From positions 186,001 through 250,000 of the forward strand of contig NZ_JABBYG020000004.1 in NCBI RefSeq assembly GCF_012935325.2: a stretch of DNA of 64,000 nt, written 5' to 3'. The first letter of the stretch is position 1, and every line of letters begins with the position of its first letter. Origin of the DNA: Paenibacillus sp. PL91. GTDB taxonomy: Bacteria > Bacillota > Bacilli > Paenibacillales > Paenibacillaceae. Below the pieces are notes generated by a model. It was given only the letters and a program-made list of their open reading frames with translations, made no database searches and was not told the DNA's origin. Below, piece after piece: positions 26,257 through 35,549 of this stretch. The position numbers and the translations under genes are program-made.

Positions 26257-27177
26257 ATGGTTGGAGGAAACACGGCAGGAGAGCGCATTTTCAATCTAAC
26301 AACCGTCGCGATAATGATCATCCTGATGGTTGTCACGTTATATCCGTTTTGGTTTTCGTTAATAAGCTCATTGAACAGCGGCGCCGACCTGGCGCGAGGT
26401 CCCGTCTTTTTGCTGCCGCGCGAATTTACATGGGGCAGCTGGTCGGCAGTGTTGTCTGATCCGGGCATCCTGAAGGCGCTGTGGATTACCGCTTCCCGTA
26501 CCTTAATCGTAACGATAGTATCTATCTTGTATACGGCGATGTTCGCTTATGCCTTTTCAAGATCGTATCTGAGAGGGAAGAAATTTTACGTCATTATCGG
26601 CTTTATGAGCATGTATTTCAGCGGGGGGATTATTCCATCCTTCATGCTGATGAATTGGCTCGGGCTGTACGATCATTATCTCGTCTATATTCTTCCCTCG
26701 CTGTTTGGTGGCTTCTGGAACGTTATTATATTCAATGCCAATTACAAGGCACTGCCTGAAGCGCTCTTCGAATCGGCTAAGATGGACGGAGCAAGCGAGT
26801 TTCGAATTTTCCTGCAGATCGTTGTACCGCTTTCGAAGCCGGTGCTTGCCGCGTTAGGCGTGTTCACGGCGGTCGGCGTCTGGAACGATTATGGCACGAC
26901 GCTATACTTCACACAGTCGAGCGATTTGCAGACGTTGCAATATATGATTCTTAGATTGATTCAGTCCAATCGTGCAGTTGAAAATATGATGAGTATGCAA
27001 GGTACGAATCTGGCCGTTTCCTCGCTGCTGAACGGTACGCAAGGGCAAGGGCCGGTGACGGCGCAGACGATCGAGCTTGCTGCGATGGTTATTGCATCGA
27101 TTCCGATGATCATTATGTACCCGTTCGCGCAGAAGTTTTTCGTCAAAGGCGTTCTTGTAGGATCGGTAAAAGGCTAA
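26257..27177 (+). CDS. ABC transporter permease, LplC/YtcP type
   Basis: A 306-residue permease with EAA loop FESAKMDGAS then VVPLS and the typical C-terminal end FAQKFFVKGVLVGSVKG. The first helix is MIILMVVTLYPFWFSLISSL. GAGGAGAG precedes the ATG. It completes the second importer. The AraC gene beyond it is convergent, with only 21 bases between. Confidence 0.93.
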   Translation: MVGGNTAGERIFNLTTVAIMIILMVVTLYPFWFSLISSLNSGADLARGPVFLLPREFTWGSWSAVLSDPGILKALWITASRTLIVTIVSILYTAMFAYAFSRSYLRGKKFYVIIGFMSMYFSGGIIPSFMLMNWLGLYDHYLVYILPSLFGGFWNVIIFNANYKALPEALFESAKMDGASEFRIFLQIVVPLSKPVLAALGVFTAVGVWNDYGTTLYFTQSSDLQTLQYMILRLIQSNRAVENMMSMQGTNLAVSSLLNGTQGQGPVTAQTIELAAMVIASIPMIIMYPFAQKFFVKGVLVGSVKG

Positions 27178-27198
27178 GCTTATCGGTTAAGATGAGCA

Positions 27199-27993
27199 TC
27201 ACATTGCGGGAGATCGGTATTTGCGGCGATACTGGGTCGGCGTCAAGTGCACGCTCTTCTTAAATTGTCTCATAAAGTGAACCTCGTTGTCATATCCGCA
27301 AAGCTCTGCGATCGTCTTAATATCGTGATCGGAATTTTCTAGTTGATGCAGCGCGTATTCGAGCCGATTGTGAATGATGTCATTAATGACGGACACGCCG
27401 AATATTTCCTTGTAGAGCTGTTGAAAATGCGATCGGCTCATATTCATGGTTGCCGCCAGCTCATCAATCGAGTACGAAACCGAAGGCGTATTGTAGATCA
27501 CGTTACGAAGATTAATAAATTGATCATAATGCTTGCTAATGTGATGGTTGGAATCGATACGGCTGCGCATTTCGCTTAGTTTCATGAGCAGACAACGTGC
27601 GGTAGCGTCCATAATCTCGCGCTTGTAGGGGCCGTTATGGACATGCTCGCTTTGGAGCTCGCTTACTTTTCTGGAAATATAAAAAGGATCATGAGCCGTC
27701 ATGATCGTGTCGAGCGGCAGTTGAAGCTGCTGGCAAAGTCCGTCTATTTCATCGGAATCGAAATGAAACCAATCGTGCACCATTGGCTGCTCGATGACTC
27801 TATAGTATTGCTTGCTGCCTTTGCCATACAGTATATAGCTGTTTTGCTCCGTGACGATTAATTTTCCTTGCGATTCGATTTCCATTTTGCTGCGGAACAG
27901 CAGAAACAAGTAGTCTCCGGAACCTTCCGGCCGGTCGACGATGAACCCTTCTTCATGTGTGACATTGTAGCCGCATCTCTTGATTTGAATCAA
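27199..27993 (-). CDS. AraC family transcriptional regulator
   Basis: A 264-residue regulator with an N-terminal sensor domain (EQNSYILYGKGSKQYYRVIEQP) and C-terminal double HTH (YSIDELAATMNMSRSHFQQL; IKTIAELCGYDNEVHFMRQF). On the minus strand GGAGGG lies just before a TTG start at 27993. It is divergent from the GH43-GH43-GH51 operon, with 135 bases between, so it is the likely activator of arabinan use. Confidence 0.92.
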   Translation of the reverse strand: MIQIKRCGYNVTHEEGFIVDRPEGSGDYLFLLFRSKMEIESQGKLIVTEQNSYILYGKGSKQYYRVIEQPMVHDWFHFDSDEIDGLCQQLQLPLDTIMTAHDPFYISRKVSELQSEHVHNGPYKREIMDATARCLLMKLSEMRSRIDSNHHISKHYDQFINLRNVIYNTPSVSYSIDELAATMNMSRSHFQQLYKEIFGVSVINDIIHNRLEYALHQLENSDHDIKTIAELCGYDNEVHFMRQFKKSVHLTPTQYRRKYRSPAM

Positions 27994-28128
27994 TGTTATC
28001 CCTCCGTTATTTTCCGGATAATAAATCAGTTAATACCTATCATACATCATTTACGATTGTGCAATAAAGTTGGAAAATAGGGTAGGATAAAGCTTTTATT
28101 ATGGATTATATTTCAGCTATGAGGATGA

Positions 28129-29061
28129 GTGGAACTAGTGGCAGCTAACGTGGGGCAGTATGCGGGGTATTTGTTCGCTTATTTCAAGGGCGAGCGATAT
28201 GAGGATGGGGAGCAAGTATATTTTGCGATTAGTGAAGGCAATAACGCGCTGGCTTGGAGAGAACTGAACGGAGGACAGCCTGTTCTTGTTTCTACGATGG
28301 GAGAGAAGGGCGTTCGGGACCCTTATATCGTCCGATCGCCGCTAGGCGATTGTTTCTATTTGGTTGCGACCGATCTGCGGATACACGGCAACGGCGATTG
28401 GAAACGAGCAGTCACAGCGGGAAGCCGATCGATCATGATTTGGAACTCATCGAATCTCGTTGATTGGTCAAGGCAGTCGATGGTTGAGCTAGCGCCGGAG
28501 GGGGCAGGCTGCACCTGGGCGCCGGAAGTGTTCCGCAAAAGCGGCTCGGACGTGTATTGCTTGTTTTGGGCTTCAATGCTGGACGGTAGTCTTTCGGATG
28601 GCGATCGATACCATCGTATGATGGCGGCCGAGACAAAGGATTTTGTAACGTTCAGCAAGCCGATAGTATACATGGATTACGGGTATTCGGTCATCGACAC
28701 GACGATGATTGAAGCCCAGGGCAGCGTGTATCGGATTAGCAAAGGGCACAACATCATGCAGGAATCAGGCCGTTCTTTCTACGATCCGAGCTTTAAGCTT
28801 ATAAATGATCGCGTAGAACAGCCCTATTTGAGGCAAGGTGAAGGGCCGATTATTTTCAAGTCAAATACAGAAGACAAGTGGTACGCATTCATCGATGAAT
28901 ACGTGGATCGCGGCTACATTCCACTCGAAACGACGGATTTGAGCTCCGGCATATGGTCGTTGCCCGAGCACTACTCCTTGCCCGCCTCGCCGCGCCATGG
29001 CTCAGTTATACCCGTTACCCGGTTGGAATACGATAGATTGCTAGAACGATACGGAGGATGA
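28129..29061 (+). CDS. GH43-type arabinosidase-like enzyme
   Basis: A 310-residue five-bladed propeller glycosidase. The three acidic residues expected of GH43 can be placed: Asp64 (GVRDPYIV, base), Asp190 (VIDTTMIE, pKa modulator) and Glu238 (GEGPIIF, acid). CTWAPEVF is also typical. No signal peptide, so it is cytoplasmic. The family includes arabinofuranosidases, arabinanases and xylosidases; with GH43 and GH51 neighbours, arabino-oligosaccharides are the likeliest substrate. The start is GTG 28129 after GAGGAT; a GTG three codons later is possible. The next gene begins 4 bases after its stop. Confidence 0.82.
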   Translation: MELVAANVGQYAGYLFAYFKGERYEDGEQVYFAISEGNNALAWRELNGGQPVLVSTMGEKGVRDPYIVRSPLGDCFYLVATDLRIHGNGDWKRAVTAGSRSIMIWNSSNLVDWSRQSMVELAPEGAGCTWAPEVFRKSGSDVYCLFWASMLDGSLSDGDRYHRMMAAETKDFVTFSKPIVYMDYGYSVIDTTMIEAQGSVYRISKGHNIMQESGRSFYDPSFKLINDRVEQPYLRQGEGPIIFKSNTEDKWYAFIDEYVDRGYIPLETTDLSSGIWSLPEHYSLPASPRHGSVIPVTRLEYDRLLERYGG

Positions 29062-29065
29062 ATTC

Positions 29066-29974
29066 ATGGAGAAGCAGTTGCAGCTGCCGACCTTGATCGG
29101 GGAATGGGCTGATCCGTTCCTATTTCAAGACGGAGAAAACTATTATTTATATCCGACGAAGGACAGTGAGGGATGGCTATACGAGAAGTTCCATGTTTTC
29201 CGCAGCAAGGATTTGATTCACTGGGAAGGGCCGTTCTTGGCGCTGGACTTGACCGATGTCAGCTGGGCGAAGACTAGAGCATGGGCGCCAGGCATTAACA
29301 AGTATAAAGGCAAGTATTATATGTACTTCTCTGCGGAGGCGCAGATCGGCGTTGCCGTATCCGATTCACCGCTTGGGCCGTTCAAGGATTTGCTTGGCAG
29401 ACCATTAATTGGGAAGAACGAATACGATTGCCAGAGCATCGATGCCGACCTGTTCGTTGACGAAGACGATCAGCCTTACTTGTTGTGGGGTCAAGGAAAG
29501 TGCTGGATCGTTCCGCTTGAGGACGACATGATTTCGTTTAAAACGAAGCCGGTTTTGTTGTCCAAGCAGCTGTATGAGCTTCGGGGCCAAGATCCGGATG
29601 TGTTCGATATTAGCATATATAACGAAGGGCCGCATATGCAGAAGGTGAACGGGAAATATATGCTGACCTGGAGCAACTACGATACTCGCGATCCGCGATA
29701 CCAAATCTGCTACGCTACGAGTGGCCATATTTACGGTCCTTATGAATCGCCGGAGGATAACCGCGTTACGCGGCACTCCGACCATTACACCGGAACGGGC
29801 CATGCGTCCATGGCGAAGTATGAAGGCGACTGGTATTTAAGTTATCACCGGCTTATCGATCCTTCGAGAACTGTATTGCGCGAAACCTGCATTAGTAAAA
29901 TCGATTTCAGCGACGGCAAGCCGATCGTTGATGTAAACCGCTGGATATCGGTTGAAGGAGGAGATGCCAAATGA
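29066..29974 (+). CDS. GH43 glycoside hydrolase (arabinosidase/xylosidase type)
   Basis: A 302-residue GH43 enzyme with all three catalytic acids: Asp16 (WADPFLF), Asp126 or Asp128 (SIDADLFVD) and Glu187 (YNEGPHM). Other propeller motifs are RAWAPGINKYKGKYYMYFSA and GTGHASMAKYEGDWYLSYHR. No signal peptide. It sits between another GH43 and a GH51 arabinofuranosidase and its stop overlaps the GH51 start (ATGA). The most likely role is cutting short arabinan or arabinoxylan oligomers in the cytoplasm. Exact specificity cannot be read from sequence. Confidence 0.9.
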   Translation: MEKQLQLPTLIGEWADPFLFQDGENYYLYPTKDSEGWLYEKFHVFRSKDLIHWEGPFLALDLTDVSWAKTRAWAPGINKYKGKYYMYFSAEAQIGVAVSDSPLGPFKDLLGRPLIGKNEYDCQSIDADLFVDEDDQPYLLWGQGKCWIVPLEDDMISFKTKPVLLSKQLYELRGQDPDVFDISIYNEGPHMQKVNGKYMLTWSNYDTRDPRYQICYATSGHIYGPYESPEDNRVTRHSDHYTGTGHASMAKYEGDWYLSYHRLIDPSRTVLRETCISKIDFSDGKPIVDVNRWISVEGGDAK

Positions 29975-32358
29975 GCGAGACACAAGGAAAGCTTACGATA
30001 CACACGAAGCAACGCGGTGCTGAACTCGGCGATTTGTTCGGCATTTTCTTCGAGGACTTGAACCATGCGGCAGACGGTGGGCTCTATGCGGAGCTTGTCC
30101 GCAACCGTTCCTTCGAGTTCGATCCGATCGACCACCCGGACTTCCATGCGCTGACCGCTTGGGAGAAAGTCGAGAGAGGCGGCGGACAGGCCGAGCTAGC
30201 CATCGAGGACGCACAGCCGATGAATGAACGAAATAGGCATTACGCCGTCATTACTATTCAAATGGCTGGCGACGGAGTGGGAATAGCGAATACGGGCTTT
30301 AATTCGGGAATTCCGGTTAGGAAGGGGGAAGACTACCGATTCTCCTTCTACGCGAGGCGCGATGAGAGCTTCAGTGAGCCGGTGCGCATTGCGATTGAAA
30401 GCAAGGAGGGGGTTGTTCAAGGGGAAGCGGCTGTTGTGGTGGACGCGTCCGAATGGAGAAGATACGAGGCTGTTATATCTGTGGATGAAACCAATTACAG
30501 CAGCAGGCTGACGATTACGACAGGCGGATCGGGCAAGCTGTATGTGGACATGGTCTCGTTGTTCCCGGTTCAGACGTTCCTTGGACGTTCGAACGGGCTG
30601 CGGGAGGATATTGCTTCGTTGCTGGCTGAGCTGAAGCCGAAGTTCATGCGTTTTCCAGGTGGCTGCCTCGTACATGACGGCTCGCTGAACCCGGATGACC
30701 GTAACTCGATGTACCGTTGGAAGAACACAATCGGTCCTGTTGAACAGCGTCCTTCGAGAAGGAATAATTGGCGATATAATCAGACGCTTGGATTAGGGTA
30801 TTTCGAATACTTCCTGTTCTGCGAGGACATTGGCGCGAAGCCGATTCCAATCTTGCCTGGCGGATATGACCCCCATCATAAGCGGATCGTCCCGATTGTC
30901 GAGCTAGGGCCCTGGATCGATGATGCTCTTGATCTGATTGAATTCGCGAACGGCGACCTTTCGACGGAGTGGGGAGCTATCCGCGCCGAGCTTGGACACC
31001 CAGAGCCGTTCGGGCTCGAATATATCGGCATTGGCAACGAGGAGGTCGGTGAACCGTTCTTCGAGCGGTACAGCTACTTCCACCAAGCGATCAAGGCGAA
31101 GTACCCGACTATGAAAATCATTAATTCCAGCGGCCCGTTCGCGGCCGGTGGTGAATATGAGCGAGGCTGGCAGTCGGCGAGGGAGAATGGCTCGGATCTA
31201 GTGGACGAGCATTACTATCAATCTCCGGAGTGGTTTCTTGCCAACTTCGATCGCTATGACGGGTTCAAGGCTGATGAACCAAAGGTGTTTCTGGGAGAAT
31301 ATGCCTCGTGGGGCAACACCTATTATAATGCGCTCACTGAAGCGGCATTCATGATCGGCTTGGAACGTAACGCCCATGCGGTTGGACTTGCTTGCTATGC
31401 GCCTATGCTCTGCAACGTCGATTATGTGAATTGGAAGCCCGACCTTATCTGGTTCAACAATCATGAGGTATTCGGAACGGCGAACTATTACGTACAGAAG
31501 TTGTTCATGCATCATCAAGGCGATCGTTTGCTTCGCATCGAAGCGAGCGGCTTCGAGAAGCCGCAAGGCAGCAAGGCGAAACCGATAAATGGCGCTATCG
31601 AGCTGGGCACGGACGCAAGCAGCGTTATATATTCGGATGTTAGGATCGTGAATAACGATACAAGCGAGGAGCGTACGTTCGCCGGCTGGACGGTTGAGCT
31701 GTCGGATACGGAGAAAGCTCGCCTTGAAGGCAGAGCCAAGCGGTCGGAACATCTCTGCGTAACGGATTGGACTAACTATACATTATACATGACGGCTAAG
31801 AGAACGGGTGGACCAAGAGGATTAGTGATATCGTTCGGCCATGCGGATGATGATAACCGGTTGTTCTGGGAAATTAGCGGCTGGCAAAATCAAGATTCCA
31901 TGATTAGCTCCAGGGTCAAAGGTCGCAATTCCTGCTTGACCCAAAGCTTGTTCACCGTCGAGACTGACGTCACCTATGAGCTTGCGCTCGAAGTTTCGGG
32001 AAGACAGATTCGCGGCTACATTAATGGTGAGCTCATTCATGATACGGAAGACAAAGTCGCCGTTATCCAGCCGCTTTATTATTCCTCTAGTGCAGATGAT
32101 GCAACAGGCGACACGATCGTCAAGGTCGTCAATATCCAGGACGTCACCATATCTGCGGACATCGTTTTGGAAGATTTACCTGAGGCAGAGGGCCGCCACG
32201 TCGAAAGCTATGAATTATCGGGCTATTCGCTTGAGGACGAGAACAGCTTCGAGAGTCCTCAGAAAATTGTGCCTAATCAGCGCATATTCTCGTTTAAAGG
32301 CAACAGCTTTGCCCATGTGTTTCCCGCACACTCCATCACCGTATTCCGAATCAAATAA
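29971..32358 (+). CDS. GH51 alpha-L-arabinofuranosidase
   Basis: A 795-residue GH51 enzyme that releases terminal arabinofuranose. The N-terminus reads LFGIFFEDLNHAADGG. A CBM4/9-like module occupies about 60-195, then the barrel with RFPGGCL, acid/base Glu357 (GIGNEE) and nucleophile Glu443 (FLGEYASWG). After the barrel, about 585-705, there is an inserted beta-sandwich (GLVISFGHADDDNRLFWEI, GYINGELIHD) like DUF1080/LamG. The C-terminal GH51 beta-domain (FAHVFPAHSITVFRIK) closes the protein. No signal peptide. Its ATG overlaps the GH43 stop by 4 bases. Confidence 0.94.
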   Translation: MSETQGKLTIHTKQRGAELGDLFGIFFEDLNHAADGGLYAELVRNRSFEFDPIDHPDFHALTAWEKVERGGGQAELAIEDAQPMNERNRHYAVITIQMAGDGVGIANTGFNSGIPVRKGEDYRFSFYARRDESFSEPVRIAIESKEGVVQGEAAVVVDASEWRRYEAVISVDETNYSSRLTITTGGSGKLYVDMVSLFPVQTFLGRSNGLREDIASLLAELKPKFMRFPGGCLVHDGSLNPDDRNSMYRWKNTIGPVEQRPSRRNNWRYNQTLGLGYFEYFLFCEDIGAKPIPILPGGYDPHHKRIVPIVELGPWIDDALDLIEFANGDLSTEWGAIRAELGHPEPFGLEYIGIGNEEVGEPFFERYSYFHQAIKAKYPTMKIINSSGPFAAGGEYERGWQSARENGSDLVDEHYYQSPEWFLANFDRYDGFKADEPKVFLGEYASWGNTYYNALTEAAFMIGLERNAHAVGLACYAPMLCNVDYVNWKPDLIWFNNHEVFGTANYYVQKLFMHHQGDRLLRIEASGFEKPQGSKAKPINGAIELGTDASSVIYSDVRIVNNDTSEERTFAGWTVELSDTEKARLEGRAKRSEHLCVTDWTNYTLYMTAKRTGGPRGLVISFGHADDDNRLFWEISGWQNQDSMISSRVKGRNSCLTQSLFTVETDVTYELALEVSGRQIRGYINGELIHDTEDKVAVIQPLYYSSSADDATGDTIVKVVNIQDVTISADIVLEDLPEAEGRHVESYELSGYSLEDENSFESPQKIVPNQRIFSFKGNSFAHVFPAHSITVFRIK

Positions 32359-32413
32359 TGAGTACACAAAATTAGACGTTCAAACCTGAAATAATTCAAT
32401 TATCAGTCATTAG

Positions 32414-32437
32414 AGGCTGCCGGATGATCGGTAGCCT
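32414..32437 (+). terminator. Weak terminator-like hairpin after GH51
   Basis: AGGCTGCCG pairs with CGGTAGCCT (one G-U pair) around 6 bases; TGTTCCGTT follows, so the U tract is poor. Confidence 0.55.
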
Positions 32438-32529
32438 TGTTCCGTTATCCGGGAGGTATTCCGAATACTAATAAAGGTGTGCTTATAAAGAAAGATATAC
32501 GCAGCACAAAATAGCATTGTCCCACCAAT

Positions 32530-33321
32530 TTATACCTTGTCACCTTGATAGGTGTTAGCCTTTGTATATAGCCATACATCGGCAAGCTCTCTATACTCCT
32601 TTGGGGTCATCTCAATTTCCCGCTTAAACAGGCTGCAAAACTGCGCATCCGTTGAAAAGCCGCATTCCATCGCGATAACCGATATTTGCAAGGGGGTATG
32701 CCTTAGCATTGTTTTGGCATGCTCGATCCTACGCTGCAAAATATATTGGCTGGGAGATAACCTGATCTTTTCCTTGAACAAATGACGAAACCGATCATAG
32801 CTATAACCGGATTGGTTGGCAAGAGCTTGGAAGTCGATTTTTTGCATATAGTACTCATCAATGAAAGCCTGGGCGAATCGTATAATGTCATGGCGGCTAT
32901 CTGCTTCTTGGGAGGGATAAGCCCGCAGCACCTCCAAATATAGGCGCGAAATCAAATTATCAAGCAATTGCTTATAGAAGGGAGGCTTATCGCGAAGCTC
33001 TTTTGCCATCATTTGCATGAGACCAAGAATAGGCCGTGACGGGGAATCATGGTAGATCCCTTCTTTCAAGGGAGGATAGACGGTGCTGGTAAAGCCCGTA
33101 AACATCACCTTCGACTGTTTGCCGTGCCGTTCCTCGTGCGGCGTGCAGGGCGCTATTATCGCATAATCACCTGCCTTGAAACAATGTTCGGCTTTCCCGA
33201 TTCGGGTTGTCCCCTGACCGCTGTCGTAATAGACCAGCTCATAGCACTGATGGTGATGCAGCGCGATATGCTCATGCTTCGTTCTCGTTTCTTGATAAAA
33301 GAAGTCCAATGAGGCGGCCAT
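32530..33321 (-). CDS. AraC family transcriptional regulator
   Basis: A 263-residue regulator. Its cupin sensor domain has TKHEHIALHHHQCYELVYY and YAIIAPCTPHEE, a His-rich pattern common in AraC sugar sensors. The double HTH is at the C-terminus (FQALANQSGYSYDRFRHLF; ISVIAMECGFSTDAQFCSLF). CAGGAGAG precedes the ATG on the minus strand. It is divergent from the nucleoside hydrolase gene, with direct repeats between them, so that gene is the probable target. Confidence 0.92.
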   Translation of the reverse strand: MAASLDFFYQETRTKHEHIALHHHQCYELVYYDSGQGTTRIGKAEHCFKAGDYAIIAPCTPHEERHGKQSKVMFTGFTSTVYPPLKEGIYHDSPSRPILGLMQMMAKELRDKPPFYKQLLDNLISRLYLEVLRAYPSQEADSRHDIIRFAQAFIDEYYMQKIDFQALANQSGYSYDRFRHLFKEKIRLSPSQYILQRRIEHAKTMLRHTPLQISVIAMECGFSTDAQFCSLFKREIEMTPKEYRELADVWLYTKANTYQGDKV

Positions 33322-33406
33322 TCATAGCTCTCCTGTCATCGTAGCCAATTCGTGATATAGAACAACCGTATGATGCTACTGCATGATTTGAATTGTTTGT
33401 AAAATG

Positions 33407-33447
33407 AATTCATTATAGCATGGCTGAAAAGCCAATTCATTATATAG
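33407..33447. repeat. Direct repeat AATTCATTATA in the AraC/nucleoside hydrolase intergenic region
   Basis: AATTCATTATAG (33407-33418) and AATTCATTATATAG (33434-33447) are direct repeats 27 bases apart, just upstream of the nucleoside hydrolase ribosome binding site. Tandem direct half-sites suit AraC proteins; the function is inferred. Confidence 0.5.
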
Positions 33448-33462
33448 ATGGAGGAAGAGTAT

Positions 33463-34389
33463 ATGGGACTAGGTTTTCCAATATTATCCGCTGACGAGCT
33501 GGTTCGCAAGCTGGAGGCTCCATGCAGTAGAATCAGAATGGTGCTCGATACCGATACATTTAACGAGATTGACGACCAATTTGCGGTCATTTATGCGCTA
33601 TTGTCACCTGAAAAAATAGAGCTTCAGGCTCTTTATGCAGCACCGTTCCATAATGAGCTCTCGACCGGACCGAAGGACGGGATGGATAAAAGCTATAAGG
33701 AAATCATTCGCATTCTTAAGCTAATGAATCGAGAGGATGTCCCAGCCTATCGCGGCTCCGATGCTTATTTGCCTGCCGCTAACTCCCCGATTCGCAGCGA
33801 GGCAGCACTGAATTTGGTAGAGCGTGCAATGGCAAGCGAGCTGAATGATCCATTATATGTAGTCGGAATAGGTGCCATCACGAATATTGCGAGTGCCATT
33901 CTATTGGAGCCGCGAATCATCGAGCGCATCGTCGTGGTCTGGCTGGGCGGCCACGCGCTGGATTGGCCGGACACTCGCGAGTTTAATCTCGAACAGGATC
34001 TCCACGCCTCGAGAACGTTGATGAACTGCGGCGTGCCTCTGGTCCTTATCCCATGCATGGGAGTCGCTTCAAACCTGCGTACGACACTATCGGAGGTAAG
34101 AGATTATGTAAAGCCTTCCGGCGCAATTGGTGAGTACCTCTATGAGACGTACAAAAACTGCAAGGATGATCATTTCGCCTATTCCAGAGTAATATGGGAT
34201 ATCTCGGTTATCGCTTGGTTGAATCAGCCAAAGTGGGTTCCTTCGCGGCTTATTCCAAGCCCAATCATTTCGGAAGACTTTCGCTGGAGCACGGATAGCA
34301 CAAGACATTTGATACGCTGCGCAAGCTATATTGACCGTGACGCGGTATTTCAAGATCTATTCTCCAAGCTTGCGCTAAACAACACTTAA
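33463..34389 (+). CDS. Nucleoside hydrolase family protein (IunH-like)
   Basis: A 308-residue protein of the inosine/uridine-preferring nucleoside hydrolase fold, which splits N-ribosidic bonds with a calcium-bound Asp cluster. That cluster is present at the N-terminus as LDTDTFNEIDDQFA (Asp29, 31, 37, 38), with an insertion relative to the usual DTDPGxDDA. Other motifs are VVGIGAITNIASAI and VVWLGG. I chose the ATG at 33463, 9 bases after GGAGG; an earlier in-frame ATG lies within that site. In this setting a ribosyl-like or pentofuranosyl compound is plausible, but the substrate is unknown. Confidence 0.88.
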   Translation: MGLGFPILSADELVRKLEAPCSRIRMVLDTDTFNEIDDQFAVIYALLSPEKIELQALYAAPFHNELSTGPKDGMDKSYKEIIRILKLMNREDVPAYRGSDAYLPAANSPIRSEAALNLVERAMASELNDPLYVVGIGAITNIASAILLEPRIIERIVVVWLGGHALDWPDTREFNLEQDLHASRTLMNCGVPLVLIPCMGVASNLRTTLSEVRDYVKPSGAIGEYLYETYKNCKDDHFAYSRVIWDISVIAWLNQPKWVPSRLIPSPIISEDFRWSTDSTRHLIRCASYIDRDAVFQDLFSKLALNNT

Positions 34390-34427
34390 ATCGTCGTGAA
34401 ATCCTTTTTTTCTATATTGCCATTACA

Positions 34428-34480
34428 AACCAAGATGTTAGGACGTTATTTTGCCTATAATCTTGGTTATTTCTATTTTA
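34428..34480. terminator. Terminator between convergent genes
   Basis: AACCAAGAT (34428-34436) pairs with ATCTTGGTT (34460-34468), followed by ATTTCTATTTTA. The 23-base loop makes it weaker than average. It lies between the nucleoside hydrolase and the convergent AraC gene. Confidence 0.65.
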
Positions 34481-35374
34481 CTTAAATAGGTTGGCCTGCT
34501 GCCGTACCTTGCGATAAGCACCGGGAGCTTCACAAATATTTTTGCGAAAGGTTTTAGAGAAATGATGCAGGTCGGAAAACCCGCAATATTCGGCGATTGT
34601 GTGAAGCGGATATTCCGTTTGCTGCAGCAGCTCGCAAGCATGGCGAAGTCTAAGCTGCAGCAAATATTGATGAGGCGGTTGACCGAATTGCTGCTTGAAT
34701 ACTGTCCTGAACCTAGAGGGGGAAAGGTTAGCCCGGCTCGCCATCTCTTCCAAGGTGAGAGATTCGGATAAGTGCATATGAAGATAAGAAGTCATCCACT
34801 TTAAGGAAGTGTCAGACGGAGCCGAATTCAAGCTTCGCTCGGCATGATCCTGAAGAAGCATGATGATGAGCTCGGTCGCATAGCTTTGCGCTTCTAAACG
34901 GTTTAAGGGGTCGTGCCGGTTCCAGCATTCGACCATTCTAAGCATTGTATCTCTAAAGCGAAAGAGATCACGAGGCTTGAAATTGCTAGGAATATGCAAT
35001 CCCGACAAGTCGTTGATGCGAGGCTGAAGCAGATGGGCATAAGGCGTTAGATCGGTTTGCCCTGCTTTGGTCGGGAAGCTTTCCTTCCGCTGGGGATGAT
35101 AGAAAATATCCAAATGTGCAAATGGTGTAATGGTATGCGTCAGCCCTTCGAGCGTGTGCAGCGTACCAGGTTGCAGCAGGCAGAATTCACCTGCTTGGTA
35201 ATCCGTCGCAACGCCTTCTTCCGTCACACGAAGCGTTCCTTCCTGTATATAGATAAGCAAATAATCAAGAAGCCTTCTTTCATGCATAAACCAAGGCATG
35301 CGCACGGCGAAATCGCATTCTCTTATATACGGAAGAACAGGTGAGCTATTCAGCAATTCGGTTAATGTTAGCAT
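34478..35374 (-). CDS. AraC family transcriptional regulator
   Basis: A 298-residue regulator with cupin sensor domain (TDYQAGEFCLLQPGTLHTLEG) and C-terminal double HTH (LTLEEMASRANLSPSRFRTV; LHTIAEYCGFSDLHHFSKTF). AAAGGAA lies before the ATG on the minus strand. It is divergent from the phytanoyl-CoA-dioxygenase-like gene with 175 bases between their starts, and so probably controls it. Confidence 0.92.
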   Translation of the reverse strand: MLTLTELLNSSPVLPYIRECDFAVRMPWFMHERRLLDYLLIYIQEGTLRVTEEGVATDYQAGEFCLLQPGTLHTLEGLTHTITPFAHLDIFYHPQRKESFPTKAGQTDLTPYAHLLQPRINDLSGLHIPSNFKPRDLFRFRDTMLRMVECWNRHDPLNRLEAQSYATELIIMLLQDHAERSLNSAPSDTSLKWMTSYLHMHLSESLTLEEMASRANLSPSRFRTVFKQQFGQPPHQYLLQLRLRHACELLQQTEYPLHTIAEYCGFSDLHHFSKTFRKNICEAPGAYRKVRQQANLFK

Positions 35375-35549
35375 AACATTCCTTTCATTTGAAAGACGTC
35401 CATAATCTATACTGCCCTATAATCGTTCTTTAGTAAACAGTCATTTTTGACAAAAATACGGTCAGTTCCCACAAAGAATTTACTGCTAAATAGACGCTAC
35501 AATAGAACTAGCAAGGGTGAAAATTATTGAAGACAAGGAGCGGTTACAC

